Shown piece after piece: positions 9,699 through 18,292 of a stretch of DNA of 64,000 bases. The position numbers and the translations under genes are program-made. This stretch comes from Kitasatospora albolonga (lineage in GTDB: Bacteria; Actinomycetota; Actinomycetes; Streptomycetales; Streptomycetaceae). The number at the start of each line of letters is the position of its first letter. Positions within the stretch are counted from its first letter, which is position 1. Below the pieces are notes generated by a model, which was not told the origin of the DNA, made no database searches, and worked only from the letters and a program-made list of their open reading frames with translations. The stretch spans positions 7,000,001-7,064,000 of the forward strand of contig CP020563.1 of NCBI GenBank assembly GCA_002082585.1, read 5' to 3'.

Positions 9699-11516
9699 AT
9701 GCGCCGTTCCGTCGGCCGGAACACGTCCATAGTGGCCGCCCTGGCCGTGGTCGCCTCGCTCGGGGCCGCCGCCCCGGCGGGCTCCGCGGAGACCGCCCAC
9801 CGGCATCCCGTACCGCCCAAGTCCCCGGTGGCGGTGGGCTACGGGGGAGCGGTGGCCAGCGTCGACCGGGACGCTTCGGCGGCCGGGATCGAGGTGCTGC
9901 GCAAGGGCGGCAACGCGGTGGACGCGGCCGTGGCGACCGCCGCCGCGCTCGGCGTCACCGAGCCGTACTCGGCGGGCATCGGGGGCGGCGGCTACTTCGT
10001 CCACTACGACGCGAAGAAGCGCACCGTCAGGACCATCGACGGCCGCGAGACCGCACCCCGCAGCGCGGACGCCGCCCTCTTCCTGGAGAACGGCAAACCC
10101 ATCCCGTTCGAGGAGGGCGTCACCAGCGGCCTGGCCGTCGGCACCCCCGGCACCCCGGCCACCTGGGAGCGCGCGCTCGACGCCTGGGGCACCAAGTCCC
10201 TCCGTACGCTGCTGAAACCGGCCGAACGCCTGGCCCGGGACGGCTTCGTGGTGGACGAGACCTTCCGCTCGCAGACCGCCGCCAACCAGGCCCGGTTCGC
10301 CGACTTCCCGGCCTCCGCGAAGCTGTTCCTGCCGGGCGGCCGACTCCCGGCGGTCGGCTCGGTGTTCAAGAACCCGGACCTGGCCCGTACGTACGAGAAG
10401 CTCGGCCGCAAGGGCGTGGGCGAGCTGTACCGGGGCGAGTTGGCCGACGACATCGTCCGTACGGTCCGCACACCCCCCGTCGACCCGCGGTCCACCCGTG
10501 TCGTGCGCCCCGGTGATCTGACGCGCAAGGACCTGTCCTCGTACCGCACGCTCCAGCAGAAACCCACGAAGGCCGGATACCGGGGCCTGGACGTGTACGG
10601 CATGGCCCCCTCCTCCTCCGGCGGTACGACCGTGGGCCAGGCCCTCCACATGCTGGAGCCCACCGACCTCTCCCGGGCGAGCCAGTCCCGCTACCTCCAC
10701 CGGCTCATCGAGGCGAGCCGCATCGCCTTCGCCGACCGGGGGCGCTGGGTGGGCGACCCGGCCTTCGAGAACGTGCCCACCAAGGAGCTGCTGAGCAAGC
10801 GGTACGCCGCCTCGCGCGCCTGCCTGATCAGGGACGGCGCGGTGCTGACCAGCCCGGTCGCGCCCGGGGACCCGCGCAACCCGGTCCGGTGCGGGAGCGG
10901 GGGTACGGCGGCGCCGACGACGTACGAGGGGGAGAGCACCACCCACCTGACGACGGCCGACAAGTGGGGCAACGTCGTCTCCTACACCCTGACCATCGAG
11001 CAGACCGGCGGCAGCGGCATCACCGTCCCCGGGCGAGGCTTCCTCCTCAACAACGAGCTGACCGACTTCTCCTTCGCCCCGGCCAGCCCGGCGGTCCACG
11101 ACCCCAACCTGCCGGGTCCCGGCAAGCGGCCCCGCTCGTCCATGTCCCCGACCATCGTGCTCAAGGACGGCAAGCCCCTCCTCGCCCTCGGCTCCCCGGG
11201 CGGCGCCACGATCATCACCACCGTGCTCCAGTCCCTCACCGGCCACCTCGACCGCGGGCTGCCGCTGGTCGAGGCGTTCGCCGCGCCGCGCGCCAGCCAG
11301 CGCAACGCGGCCACCACCGAGATCGAGCCGGGGCTCTGGAACAGCCCGGTCCGCGCGGAGCTCGAAGCGCTCGGCCACGCCTTCCGGCAGAACCCGGAGA
11401 TCGGCGCCGCCACCGGCGTACAGCGGCTGCCCGACGGGCGCTGGCTCGCGGCGGCGGAAAAGGTGCGGCGGGGCGGTGGCTCGGCCATGGTGGTGCAGCC
11501 GGGCGGCAGGGGCTGA
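9699..11516 (+). CDS. ggt: Secreted gamma-glutamyltransferase
   Basis: A 605-residue N-terminal nucleophile hydrolase that cleaves gamma-glutamyl bonds, for example in glutathione. The signal peptide comprises MRRSVGR, a hydrophobic Ala/Val core and an AGSAE-like cleavage region. The large-subunit signature GGNAVDAAVA and the glycine-rich GIGGGGYFVHYD are present. The autoprocessing site is Thr414 in S-T-T-H-L, followed by DKWGNVVSYT, as expected for cleavage into two subunits. The small-subunit glycine loop LGSPGG is also present. Full length and all key motifs point to an active enzyme. It is monocistronic, with no ribosome-site overlap with neighbours. Confidence 0.92.
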   Translation: MRRSVGRNTSIVAALAVVASLGAAAPAGSAETAHRHPVPPKSPVAVGYGGAVASVDRDASAAGIEVLRKGGNAVDAAVATAAALGVTEPYSAGIGGGGYFVHYDAKKRTVRTIDGRETAPRSADAALFLENGKPIPFEEGVTSGLAVGTPGTPATWERALDAWGTKSLRTLLKPAERLARDGFVVDETFRSQTAANQARFADFPASAKLFLPGGRLPAVGSVFKNPDLARTYEKLGRKGVGELYRGELADDIVRTVRTPPVDPRSTRVVRPGDLTRKDLSSYRTLQQKPTKAGYRGLDVYGMAPSSSGGTTVGQALHMLEPTDLSRASQSRYLHRLIEASRIAFADRGRWVGDPAFENVPTKELLSKRYAASRACLIRDGAVLTSPVAPGDPRNPVRCGSGGTAAPTTYEGESTTHLTTADKWGNVVSYTLTIEQTGGSGITVPGRGFLLNNELTDFSFAPASPAVHDPNLPGPGKRPRSSMSPTIVLKDGKPLLALGSPGGATIITTVLQSLTGHLDRGLPLVEAFAAPRASQRNAATTEIEPGLWNSPVRAELEALGHAFRQNPEIGAATGVQRLPDGRWLAAAEKVRRGGGSAMVVQPGGRG

Positions 11517-11609
11517 AACCGGGCCCGGAAGAAGGACGCAGCAACGAGAGGGGGGCAGGGAGGGGCCCGGACGGGTCCCTCCGGTCTACTGGAAGGGCCG
11601 TCCCGCACG

Positions 11610-12434
11610 ATGCGCACCCGAACGTTCGCTCTGACCGCCGCCACCTCCGCCGCCTGCGCCGCCGCCCTCCTGGGGCCCGCGGCGCTGCCCGCCACCGCGA
11701 CCGTCCCCGTACCGGACACCTGGCCGGAGTCCCGGCTGAGCCATCCTCGGGCCGCTCCGGCGGCCGACGGTACCGATGATCCGGCGGCCGGGGCGGCGGA
11801 GGTCCCGGCGGACGCCCCGGGGGCCGATGCCGGTACCGATGCCGTGGACGCCCCCGTGAGCGCGGACGAACTGCTTGCCGAGGTCCGCTCGTGCCGACGG
11901 ATCTCCCAGGGCAAGTACCGTACGGACGCCAACCGTTCGAAGGCGACCGTCCCCGTCTGCGCCACCGGGGACGCCGTGTTCTGGAAGGCGGACATGGACA
12001 TCGACTGCGACGGCCGCAGGACGAAGGCGTGCAACGAGAAGACCGACCCCTACTTCCAGCCGCAGACCGCCTTCCAGACCTCCCGGGGCAAGCCACTGGA
12101 CTCGGCCGCGCTGCCGTACGTGGTGGTGCCCGCGCCGGGCCGGATCTGGGACTACCGGAAGTCCGGGCTGACCGGCGGCAGTGTCGTCGCCGTGGTGTAC
12201 GAGAACCAGGTGCGGTACGCCGTCATCGGTGACACCGGGCCCGCCGGCATCATCGGGGAGGGGTCGTACGCGCTGGCGGAGGAGCTCGGTATCGACCCCC
12301 ACCCGACGACCGGCGGGACCGCGTCCGGCGTCACGTACATCGCGTTCAAGGACTCCCGTGTCGCGCCGCTGGAGAGCCGCGCCAAGGCGGAGCGCCGGGG
12401 CGAGGAGCTGGCGAGGGCGTTCGTCGGGCGCTGA
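11610..12434 (+). CDS. Secreted GH75-type chitosanase
   Basis: A 274-residue exported protein with a clear signal peptide (MRTRTF, Ala-rich core, LPATATV). An Ala/Pro/Asp-rich linker covers about residues 35-90. The catalytic domain follows and shows the GH75 signature around residue 130, FWKADMDIDCDGR, with its Asp residues, then YFQPQTAF, YVVVP and the YAVIGDTGP segment. The family hydrolyses chitosan beta-1,4 links outside the cell. Four Cys residues may form disulfides. The start ATG lacks a strong ribosome site. Substrate is assigned from family knowledge. Confidence 0.83.
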   Translation: MRTRTFALTAATSAACAAALLGPAALPATATVPVPDTWPESRLSHPRAAPAADGTDDPAAGAAEVPADAPGADAGTDAVDAPVSADELLAEVRSCRRISQGKYRTDANRSKATVPVCATGDAVFWKADMDIDCDGRRTKACNEKTDPYFQPQTAFQTSRGKPLDSAALPYVVVPAPGRIWDYRKSGLTGGSVVAVVYENQVRYAVIGDTGPAGIIGEGSYALAEELGIDPHPTTGGTASGVTYIAFKDSRVAPLESRAKAERRGEELARAFVGR

Positions 12435-12488
12435 CCGGGGCTGCTTCGACGCTTACCGGGTGCTGCTTCGGCGCCGGGGCCGAGGCTT

Positions 12489-13256
12489 TCAGAGCGTCGT
12501 GAGCACGCGCGGGCCGTCCTCCGTGATGGCCACCGTGTGCTCGGCGTGCGCCGCCCGGCTGCCGTCGGTCGTCCGCAGCGTCCAGCCGTCCGGGTCGTGG
12601 CGGAACTCGTCGAGGCCGCCGCCGAGCAGCATGGGCTCGATCGCGAGGACCATCCCGTGGCGCAGCGGCATACCGCGCCCGGGGCGCCCCTCGTTGGGCA
12701 CGGACGGGTCCTCGTGCATCGCCCGGCCGATGCCGTGCCCGCCGTACCCGTCGAGGATGCCGTACCCCGCCGCCCGGCAGACCGTGCCGATCGCGTGGGC
12801 GATGTCCCCGATCCGGTTGCCCACGACCGCCGCGCCGATGCCCGCCTCCAGCGCCGCTTCGGCCGTGGAGATCAGCCGGGTGTCGGCGGGGCGGGCCTTG
12901 CCGACGCTGAAGCTGACCGCCGCGTCGCCCGCCCAGCCGCCGAGGAGGGCGCCCGCGTCCACGCTGACCAGGTCCCCGTCGCGCAGCGGTTCGGCGGAGG
13001 GGATGCCGTGGACGACCGCGTCGTTGACGGAGACGCAGATGACGGCCGGGAAGGGGGTGGGCGCGAAGTGCGGCCTGTAGTTCAGGAACGGCGAGGAGGC
13101 CCCGGCCTCGCGCAGCACCTCGCGGGCCGCCTCGTCCAGCTCGCGGGGCGTCACCCCGACCGCCGCCACCTCCCGGGCGCGGGTCAGGATCTGCGCGACC
13201 ACCCGTCCGGCCTCACGCATCGCTTCGATGGATGTGTCTGTCTTGAGTTGCACCAT
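12489..13256 (-). CDS. map: Methionine aminopeptidase type I
   Basis: This enzyme removes N-terminal Met from new proteins using two divalent metals. The start is the ATG at 13256 (255 residues, MVQLKTD); an ATG two codons earlier at 13262 is also possible. Metal ligands are in VSVDAGALLGGWAGDAAVSF (first Asp pair), HGIGRAMHEDPS (His) and the C-terminal EPM and HTVAITEDG (Glu). The substrate-side His is in VVHGIPS. It is separated from a divergent XRE regulator by a strong palindrome, so this copy is probably a regulated second MetAP. Streptomyces usually carry another copy in the ribosomal-protein region. Confidence 0.92.
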   Translation of the reverse strand: MVQLKTDTSIEAMREAGRVVAQILTRAREVAAVGVTPRELDEAAREVLREAGASSPFLNYRPHFAPTPFPAVICVSVNDAVVHGIPSAEPLRDGDLVSVDAGALLGGWAGDAAVSFSVGKARPADTRLISTAEAALEAGIGAAVVGNRIGDIAHAIGTVCRAAGYGILDGYGGHGIGRAMHEDPSVPNEGRPGRGMPLRHGMVLAIEPMLLGGGLDEFRHDPDGWTLRTTDGSRAAHAEHTVAITEDGPRVLTTL

Positions 13257-13259
13257 GCC

Positions 13260-13300
13260 CATTACTATACCGGTCGAAGCGGTATAGTAATGACGGTATA
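13260..13300. promoter_or_regulatory. Palindromic operator between map and the XRE gene
   Basis: A 12-base arm at 13261-13272 (ATTACTATACCG) is perfectly repeated in inverted orientation at 13280-13291, with a 7-base spacer. The outer base pair 13260/13292 also matches. A further direct CGGTATA copy sits at 13294. The site overlaps the map start region and precedes the XRE ORF by about 40 bases. It is AT-rich compared with its surroundings. The likely binder is the XRE protein. Confidence 0.7.
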
Positions 13301-13329
13301 AGAATGGTGGTCCGTAGTAGAGTGGGCCC

Positions 13330-13599
13330 ATGGTCCGCACTCCTCTCACCCCCGAAGAGCGCCTCCGCGGCGAACGGCTCGGCCGTCTCCTCCGTGAGGC
13401 ACGCGGGGAGCGCAGCATGGTCGCCGTCGCGGCGAGCGCCGGAATCTCCGCCGAGACGCTCCGCAAGATCGAGACCGGCCGCGCCCCCACGCCCGCCTTC
13501 TTCACGGTCGCCGCGCTGGCCGGGGCCCTGGGCCTCTCCCTGGACGAACTGCTCGGCCGCTGCGCCCCCGAACCCGCCGCCGTACCTCTGATCGCGTGA
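13330..13599 (+). CDS. Small XRE-family HTH transcriptional regulator
   Basis: An 89-residue protein that is essentially one HTH_3 domain. The helix-turn-helix lies in about residues 36-57 (VAVAASAGISAETLRKIETG), followed by FFTVAALAGALGLSLDELL, which completes the five-helix fold. No ligand or oligomerisation domain is visible. It is divergent from map and adjacent to the palindrome, so autoregulation and control of map are likely. No ribosome site is obvious before the ATG, so the transcript may be leaderless or nearly so. Confidence 0.85.
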   Translation: MVRTPLTPEERLRGERLGRLLREARGERSMVAVAASAGISAETLRKIETGRAPTPAFFTVAALAGALGLSLDELLGRCAPEPAAVPLIA

Positions 13600-13627
13600 C
13601 GGCCACGCGGTGCGTAGGGTCGCGTCC

Positions 13628-14008
13628 GTGACTCTCCAGGACTTCGCGCGCAGCGAATACGTCAGCCTGACCACCTACCGCAAGGACGGCACCCCCGTCG
13701 CCACGCCCGTCTGGGCGGCGGCCGAGGGCGAGGTGCTGTACGTCTGGACCCGCTCCGACTCGTGGAAGGTCAAGCGGCTCCGGAACAACACCGCCGTCAC
13801 CGTCACCGTCTGCGACGTACGCGGCCGGATCGCCGAGGGCGCCCCGAGCGCCGAGGGCACCGGGCGGCTCCTCGATGCGGACGGGACCCGCAAGGTGCGC
13901 AAGCTGCTCGCCCGCAAGTACACCTGGAAGTTCTGGCTCGTCGACTGGCCTGCCACCGTCGCCCGCCTCGGCAAGCGCCCGCACACCGGGATCGCCGTCA
14001 CCTTCTGA
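13628..14008 (+). CDS. PPOX-class F420/FMN-dependent oxidoreductase
   Basis: 126 residues of the split beta-barrel flavin fold: FARSEYVSLTTYRKDGTPVATPVW at the N-terminus, DSWKVKRLRNNTAVTVTVCDVRG in the middle, and a Lys/Arg-rich cofactor region ending in RPHTGIAVTF. This is the actinobacterial F420-binding PPOX subfamily, which reduces small molecules with F420H2; the substrate is unknown. I chose GTG 13628, in line with the family's usual N-terminus (VTLQDFA); GTG 13610 would add six residues. It follows the XRE gene by 28 bases and may be co-transcribed with it. Confidence 0.8.
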   Translation: MTLQDFARSEYVSLTTYRKDGTPVATPVWAAAEGEVLYVWTRSDSWKVKRLRNNTAVTVTVCDVRGRIAEGAPSAEGTGRLLDADGTRKVRKLLARKYTWKFWLVDWPATVARLGKRPHTGIAVTF

Positions 14009-14168
14009 GCCCGCCGCCTTCCTCGCCGCCGCGGGTGGGGGCGCGCGGCGGCGGTGCCGTGCGCCCGGCGCAGCACGGACGAAAGCTGTGCGTAGCCGCC
14101 CCGTAACACGCCTGCGGTCGAATGCCTGCGGACTGGAACGTTCCAGTCGACAGTCGGCGAGGGCGACG

Positions 14169-15551
14169 ATGACGGTGCATCAGCATGCTTACGACGTAGG
14201 CGCGTTCGCGCGGTACCTACGGGAACTGGCGGCACGGCTCGACCCCGGACGCGGGTGGTACGGGGTCTTCACCCGGCGCGACCCGGAAGGGATGCGGTCC
14301 TGCCTCGACGGGGCGGAGATTCCGCCCTGGGACGTGGTGGAGTCGCTGCTCGCCGATCTGGCCGCGCTCCACGGCAGCGGGTTCGCCGAGCAGGTCTCGG
14401 TACGGGCCGCCGCGCTGTACTCCGCCGCCGCCGTCGCCCACGACCGGCGGCCCGGCGGACGCCAGGAGCTCGTGCACCGGCTGGAGTTGATGGTCCGCGA
14501 GCAGACCCGGGCGGCCGAGCGGCTGCGTACGGCCGCGGCGGCGGGCGCGGACCCGGCCGACCCGGAGGCGTCGTCCTGGGCCCAGGACGACCTCCGCCGC
14601 GCCTCGGCCCGCTGTACGGAGCTGCGCAGACGGCTGGCGGCGGTGACGGTGCCGCAGGGGTGGTTCCGGGAGGACGGCGGGGCGGAGGCTCCGGAGGGGG
14701 CGGGGGTTTCGGCGGGGGAGGGGGATCACCGGATTCCGCGCCCGCGATCCGGCGAGCCCCCGGCTGCCCATGCCCCTGCCCCTGTCTCCGCCCCCGCCGC
14801 ACCCGCGCCTTCCCGCCGCAGGAAGCCGCGCGGGGCCCGGTTCGCCGGTCTCGACGTGGACGACGGTGAGGGGACCGGATACGCCCCCTCGCCGGTACCC
14901 GTCCTGCCCGCGCCCCCGCCCGGGGGCGGCTCCGCCCTGCGCGGTGCCCGCTTCGGCGGCGGCCCCGCCGGGCCGGAGGAGGCACCCGCCCCGGCCGCCC
15001 TGCCGGACCCGGAGGCGGGCCCGGCCGTGGCCGCCGCCGTCGAGCGGCTGGTCCGGCTCCGTACGGAGGGGCGCGGCGGCGAGGCCCATGTGGTGCTCTG
15101 CGAGGTGGCGGCCTGGCCCGCGCCCCGGCTGCCGGTGCTCGCGGTCGCCCTGCACCGGGCCGGTCTGGCCGCCGACTGGACGACCCTGCTCTGGGAGGCG
15201 TCCTCGCTGCCGCCCGCCGGGTTCGCCGCCGCCGCGGGCGCGCTGGCGGCGGCGGGGCGGGCCGAGGACTGCGGGCTGCTGCTGCGCCAGGGGGTGGCCC
15301 GGCCCACCGCCGAGGTCGCCGAGGCGGCCCTCGCCCTGGACGGCGCGGGCCGGGCGGCGGAGGCGCGGGCGCTGCTGGGTGCCTTCGTCCGCGTACGTAC
15401 GCCACAGGAGGCGGCCCGGATCGCGTACGGCGGCGGGGGCGGCGGGGACCGCATCCTGCCGCAACTCCTGGCGGCGGCCCGGGAGGTGTCGGCGGAGCGG
15501 GAATGGGACCTGGTCCACGCGCTGCGGGTGGCGGGCGTGCCGGGGGTGTAG
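14169..15551 (+). CDS. Streptomyces protein of unknown function with Pro/Ala-rich linker
   Basis: 460 residues from ATG 14169. The frame is open further upstream, but MTVHQHAYDVGAFARYLRELAARLD looks like a natural N-terminus. An N-terminal domain of about 165 residues (WYGVFTRRDPEGMRSC, DVVESLLADLAALHG, then coiled-coil-like RELMV/AAERLRTAAA/RCTELRRRLAAV) resembles actinomycete helix-turn-helix-neighbouring regulators. A low-complexity Pro/Ala/Gly linker (residues 165-285) and a C-terminal helical repeat region (RTEGRGGEAHVVLCEVAAWPA, RAEDCGLLLRQG) follow. I cannot assign a function. It is followed by a minisatellite. Confidence 0.7.
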   Translation: MTVHQHAYDVGAFARYLRELAARLDPGRGWYGVFTRRDPEGMRSCLDGAEIPPWDVVESLLADLAALHGSGFAEQVSVRAAALYSAAAVAHDRRPGGRQELVHRLELMVREQTRAAERLRTAAAAGADPADPEASSWAQDDLRRASARCTELRRRLAAVTVPQGWFREDGGAEAPEGAGVSAGEGDHRIPRPRSGEPPAAHAPAPVSAPAAPAPSRRRKPRGARFAGLDVDDGEGTGYAPSPVPVLPAPPPGGGSALRGARFGGGPAGPEEAPAPAALPDPEAGPAVAAAVERLVRLRTEGRGGEAHVVLCEVAAWPAPRLPVLAVALHRAGLAADWTTLLWEASSLPPAGFAAAAGALAAAGRAEDCGLLLRQGVARPTAEVAEAALALDGAGRAAEARALLGAFVRVRTPQEAARIAYGGGGGGDRILPQLLAAAREVSAEREWDLVHALRVAGVPGV

Positions 15552-15562
15552 GGCGCTGGGGC

Positions 15563-15857
15563 CTGAAGAGGGCCGGGGGCCGGGGTGCAGGGAGGCGGAG
15601 GGACCTGAGGAGGGCAGGGGGGGCGGGGATGCAAGGAGGCGCAAGGTTGCGAAGAGGGCCGGGGCTCCGGGGCACAGGGAGGCGGAGGGACCTGAGGAGG
15701 GCAGGGAGTCCAGGGCGCAGGGAGGCGCAAGGACCTGACGAGGGCCCGGGGGCCCGGGCGCGCAAGGAGGCGCAGGGTTGCGAAGGGGCCCGGGCGCGCA
15801 AGGAGGCGCAGGGTTGCGAAGAGGCCCGGGGCCCCGGGGGCAAGGAGGCGCCGGGAT
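15563..15857. repeat. GC-rich minisatellite, about seven units of 36-45 bp
   Basis: Degenerate tandem units share the pattern (C/G)(T/C)GA-AGAGGGCC...GGG, then GCAGGGAGGCG and (G/A)AGG. Unit starts are near 15563, 15605, 15649, 15692, 15735, 15780 and 15816. The array fills most of the gap between the unknown protein and the nitrilase operon. It is strongly purine-biased on the plus strand. Long antisense ORFs across it are repeat artefacts. The rest of the gap to 16131 holds no gene that I can support. Confidence 0.75.
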
Positions 15858-16131
15858 CTCCGAGGGGCGGGGCCCTTGCCGGGCATGCCGGGCCTGCGTG
15901 CCCCGGTGTCGTGCTCCGGCCAGGAGGAGAGGTGTCGCGGCGGTCCGTGACCGAGGCCGGGCGCCCTCCGTCCGTTGTGGACCGCTCGGGTGCGAAACAT
16001 GATCGACTCGGCCGGTTCGCGGCGATGGTCTTGCCCCGCCGGACCACGGGGCTTACGTTCTCCATCCATGCACGGATCTACCTGCGTAGAACGTGTAGAC
16101 GCTCTCTGACGCCGCGTCGAAGGAGCAGCTC

Positions 16132-16974
16132 ATGTCCCACGTCGTACGCGCCGCACTCGTCCAGGCGACCTGGACCGGCGACACCGAATCCATGATCGCC
16201 AAGCATGAGGAGCATGCGCGCGAGGCCGCCCGGCAGGGGGCGAAGGTCATCGGGTTCCAGGAGGTGTTCAACGCCCCCTACTTCTGCCAGGTCCAGGAGC
16301 CCGAGCACTACCGCTGGGCCGAACCGGTCCCGGACGGGCCGACCGTCCGCCGGATGCAGGACCTCGCCCGGGAGACCGGGATGGTCATCGTGGTCCCGGT
16401 CTTCGAGATCGAGCAGTCCGGCTTCTACTACAACACCGCCGCCGTGATCGACGCCGACGGCTCGTACCTCGGCAAGTACCGCAAGCACCACATCCCGCAG
16501 GTCAAGGGGTTCTGGGAGAAGTACTACTTCAAGCCCGGCAACGCCGGCTGGCCGGTCTTCGACACCGCCGTCGGCAAGGTCGGCGTCTACATCTGCTACG
16601 ACCGGCACTTCCCCGAGGGGTGGCGTCAACTCGGGATCAACGGCGCCCAGTTGGTCTACAACCCGTCCGCCACCTCACGCGGCCTCTCCGCCCACCTCTG
16701 GCAGCTGGAACAGCCCGCGTCCGCCGTCGCCAACGAGTACTTCGTCGCCGCGATCAACCGCGTCGGCCAGGAGGAGTACGGCGACAACGACTTCTACGGC
16801 ACCAGCTACTTCGTCGACCCGCGCGGCCAGTTCGTCGGCGAGGTCGCCAGCGACAAGGAAGAGCAACTCCTCGTCCGCGACCTGGACTTCGGCCTGATCG
16901 AAGAGGTCCGCAAGCAGTGGGCCTTCTACCGGGACCGACGGCCCGACGCCTACGAGGGGCTGGTGCGGCCGTGA
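16132..16974 (+). CDS. Carbon-nitrogen hydrolase, probable beta-ureidopropionase
   Basis: A 280-residue nitrilase-superfamily enzyme. The catalytic triad is complete: Glu44 (FQEVFNAPYF), Lys118 (KYRKHHIPQ) and Cys155 (YICYDRHFPEG). The sequence is close to beta-ureidopropionase/N-carbamoylputrescine amidase types, which split N-carbamoyl amines to amine, CO2 and ammonia. Its stop overlaps the GTG of a class III aminotransferase, and a dihydropyrimidinase follows. The trio therefore reads as the reductive uracil/thymine degradation route: this enzyme would give beta-alanine or beta-aminoisobutyrate, which the aminotransferase then deaminates. N-carbamoylputrescine is the main alternative substrate. 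Confidence 0.85.
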   Translation: MSHVVRAALVQATWTGDTESMIAKHEEHAREAARQGAKVIGFQEVFNAPYFCQVQEPEHYRWAEPVPDGPTVRRMQDLARETGMVIVVPVFEIEQSGFYYNTAAVIDADGSYLGKYRKHHIPQVKGFWEKYYFKPGNAGWPVFDTAVGKVGVYICYDRHFPEGWRQLGINGAQLVYNPSATSRGLSAHLWQLEQPASAVANEYFVAAINRVGQEEYGDNDFYGTSYFVDPRGQFVGEVASDKEEQLLVRDLDFGLIEEVRKQWAFYRDRRPDAYEGLVRP

Positions 16975-18254
16975 GCGGACTGTACGAACGCCACCTCGCC
17001 GTCAGCCCCGAGTGGCTGGCCCTCTACTACCGCCACCCCATCGAACTCACCCACGGCGAGGGCCGGTACGTCTGGGACGCCGACGGCAACCGCTACCTCG
17101 ACTTCTTCGGCGGCATCCTCACCACCATGACCGCCCACGCCCTGCCCGAGGTCACCAAGGCGGTCTCCGAGCAGGCCGGGCGGATCATCCACTCCTCCAC
17201 GCTCTACCTCAACCGCCCGATGGTGGAGCTGGCCGAACGGATCGCCACCCTCTCCGGCATCCCCGACGCCCGGGTCTTCTTCACCACATCGGGCACCGAG
17301 GCGAACGACACCGCGCTGCTGCTCGCCACCGCGTACCGCCGGTCCAACCAGATCCTCGCGATGCGCAACAGCTACCACGGCCGCTCCTTCTCGGCCGTCT
17401 CCGTCACCGGCAACCAGTCCTGGTCGCCCACGAGCCTCTCCCCGCTCCAGACGCTGTACGTCCACGGGGGCGTCCGCACCCGGGGCCCGTACGCGGAGCT
17501 GAGCGACGCGCAGTTCATCCGGGCCTGCGTGGCCGATCTGGAGGACCTCCTCGGGCACACCCGGGAGGCCGCCGCGCTCATCGCCGAACCGATCCAGGGC
17601 GTCGGCGGGTTCACCTCGCCGCCCGACGGGCTGTTCGCCGCGTTCCGCGAAGTCCTGGACCGGCACGGCGTGTTGTGGATCTCCGACGAGGTGCAGACCG
17701 GCTGGGGCCGGACCGGCGAACACTTCTGGGGCTGGCAGGCACACGCGGAGAACGGGCCGCCGGACATCCTCACCTTCGCCAAGGGCATCGGCAACGGCAT
17801 GTCCATCGGCGGGGTCGTCGCCCGCGCGGAGGTGATGAACTGCCTGGACGCCAACTCCATCTCCACGTTCGGCGGTTCACCCGTCACCATGGCGGCCGGC
17901 CTCGCCAACCTCTCGTACGCCCTGGAACACGACCTCCAGGGCAACGCGCGGCGCGTCGGCGGGCTCCTCGTCGAGCGGCTGCGGTCGATCGCCGCCGCGT
18001 CCGACGCCGTACGCGAAGTGCGCGGCCGGGGCCTGATGCTCGGCATCGAACTGGTCAGGCCCGGTACGGACGAGGCGAACCCGGAGGCGGCCGCGGCCGT
18101 CCTCGAAGCGGCGCGGGCGGGCGGGCTGCTCATCGGCAAGGGCGGCGGCCACAGCACCAGCGTGCTGCGGATCGCCCCACCGCTGACCCTGACCGTCGCC
18201 GAGGCCGAGGAGGGCGCGGCGATCCTCGCGGACGCCCTGCAGGCGGCGGGCTGA
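16971..18254 (+). CDS. Class III PLP-dependent aminotransferase
   Basis: 427 residues starting at a GTG that overlaps the preceding stop. It has the fold type I class III layout: DADGNRYLDFFGGI near the N-terminus, FTTSGTEANDTALLLA for phosphate binding, NSYHGRSF, then LLWISDEVQTGWGRTG-type Asp and the PLP-binding Lys271 in FAKGIGNG. In this operon it probably transfers the amino group of beta-alanine or 3-aminoisobutyrate to pyruvate or 2-oxoglutarate, as in AGXT2-like enzymes. Other omega-amino acids are possible. The dihydropyrimidinase gene begins 38 bases later. Confidence 0.87.
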   Translation: MSGLYERHLAVSPEWLALYYRHPIELTHGEGRYVWDADGNRYLDFFGGILTTMTAHALPEVTKAVSEQAGRIIHSSTLYLNRPMVELAERIATLSGIPDARVFFTTSGTEANDTALLLATAYRRSNQILAMRNSYHGRSFSAVSVTGNQSWSPTSLSPLQTLYVHGGVRTRGPYAELSDAQFIRACVADLEDLLGHTREAAALIAEPIQGVGGFTSPPDGLFAAFREVLDRHGVLWISDEVQTGWGRTGEHFWGWQAHAENGPPDILTFAKGIGNGMSIGGVVARAEVMNCLDANSISTFGGSPVTMAAGLANLSYALEHDLQGNARRVGGLLVERLRSIAAASDAVREVRGRGLMLGIELVRPGTDEANPEAAAAVLEAARAGGLLIGKGGGHSTSVLRIAPPLTLTVAEAEEGAAILADALQAAG

Positions 18255-18292
18255 CCACCGTACGAACGTCAGTGTGAAGGGAAGGCTGGGAC

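Noticed and set aside
14269..16069. Long minus-strand frames with repeated Pro/Ser/Arg motifs
   Set aside because: They arise from the minisatellite and the GC-rich linker of the plus-strand gene; the peptide repeats mirror the DNA repeat.
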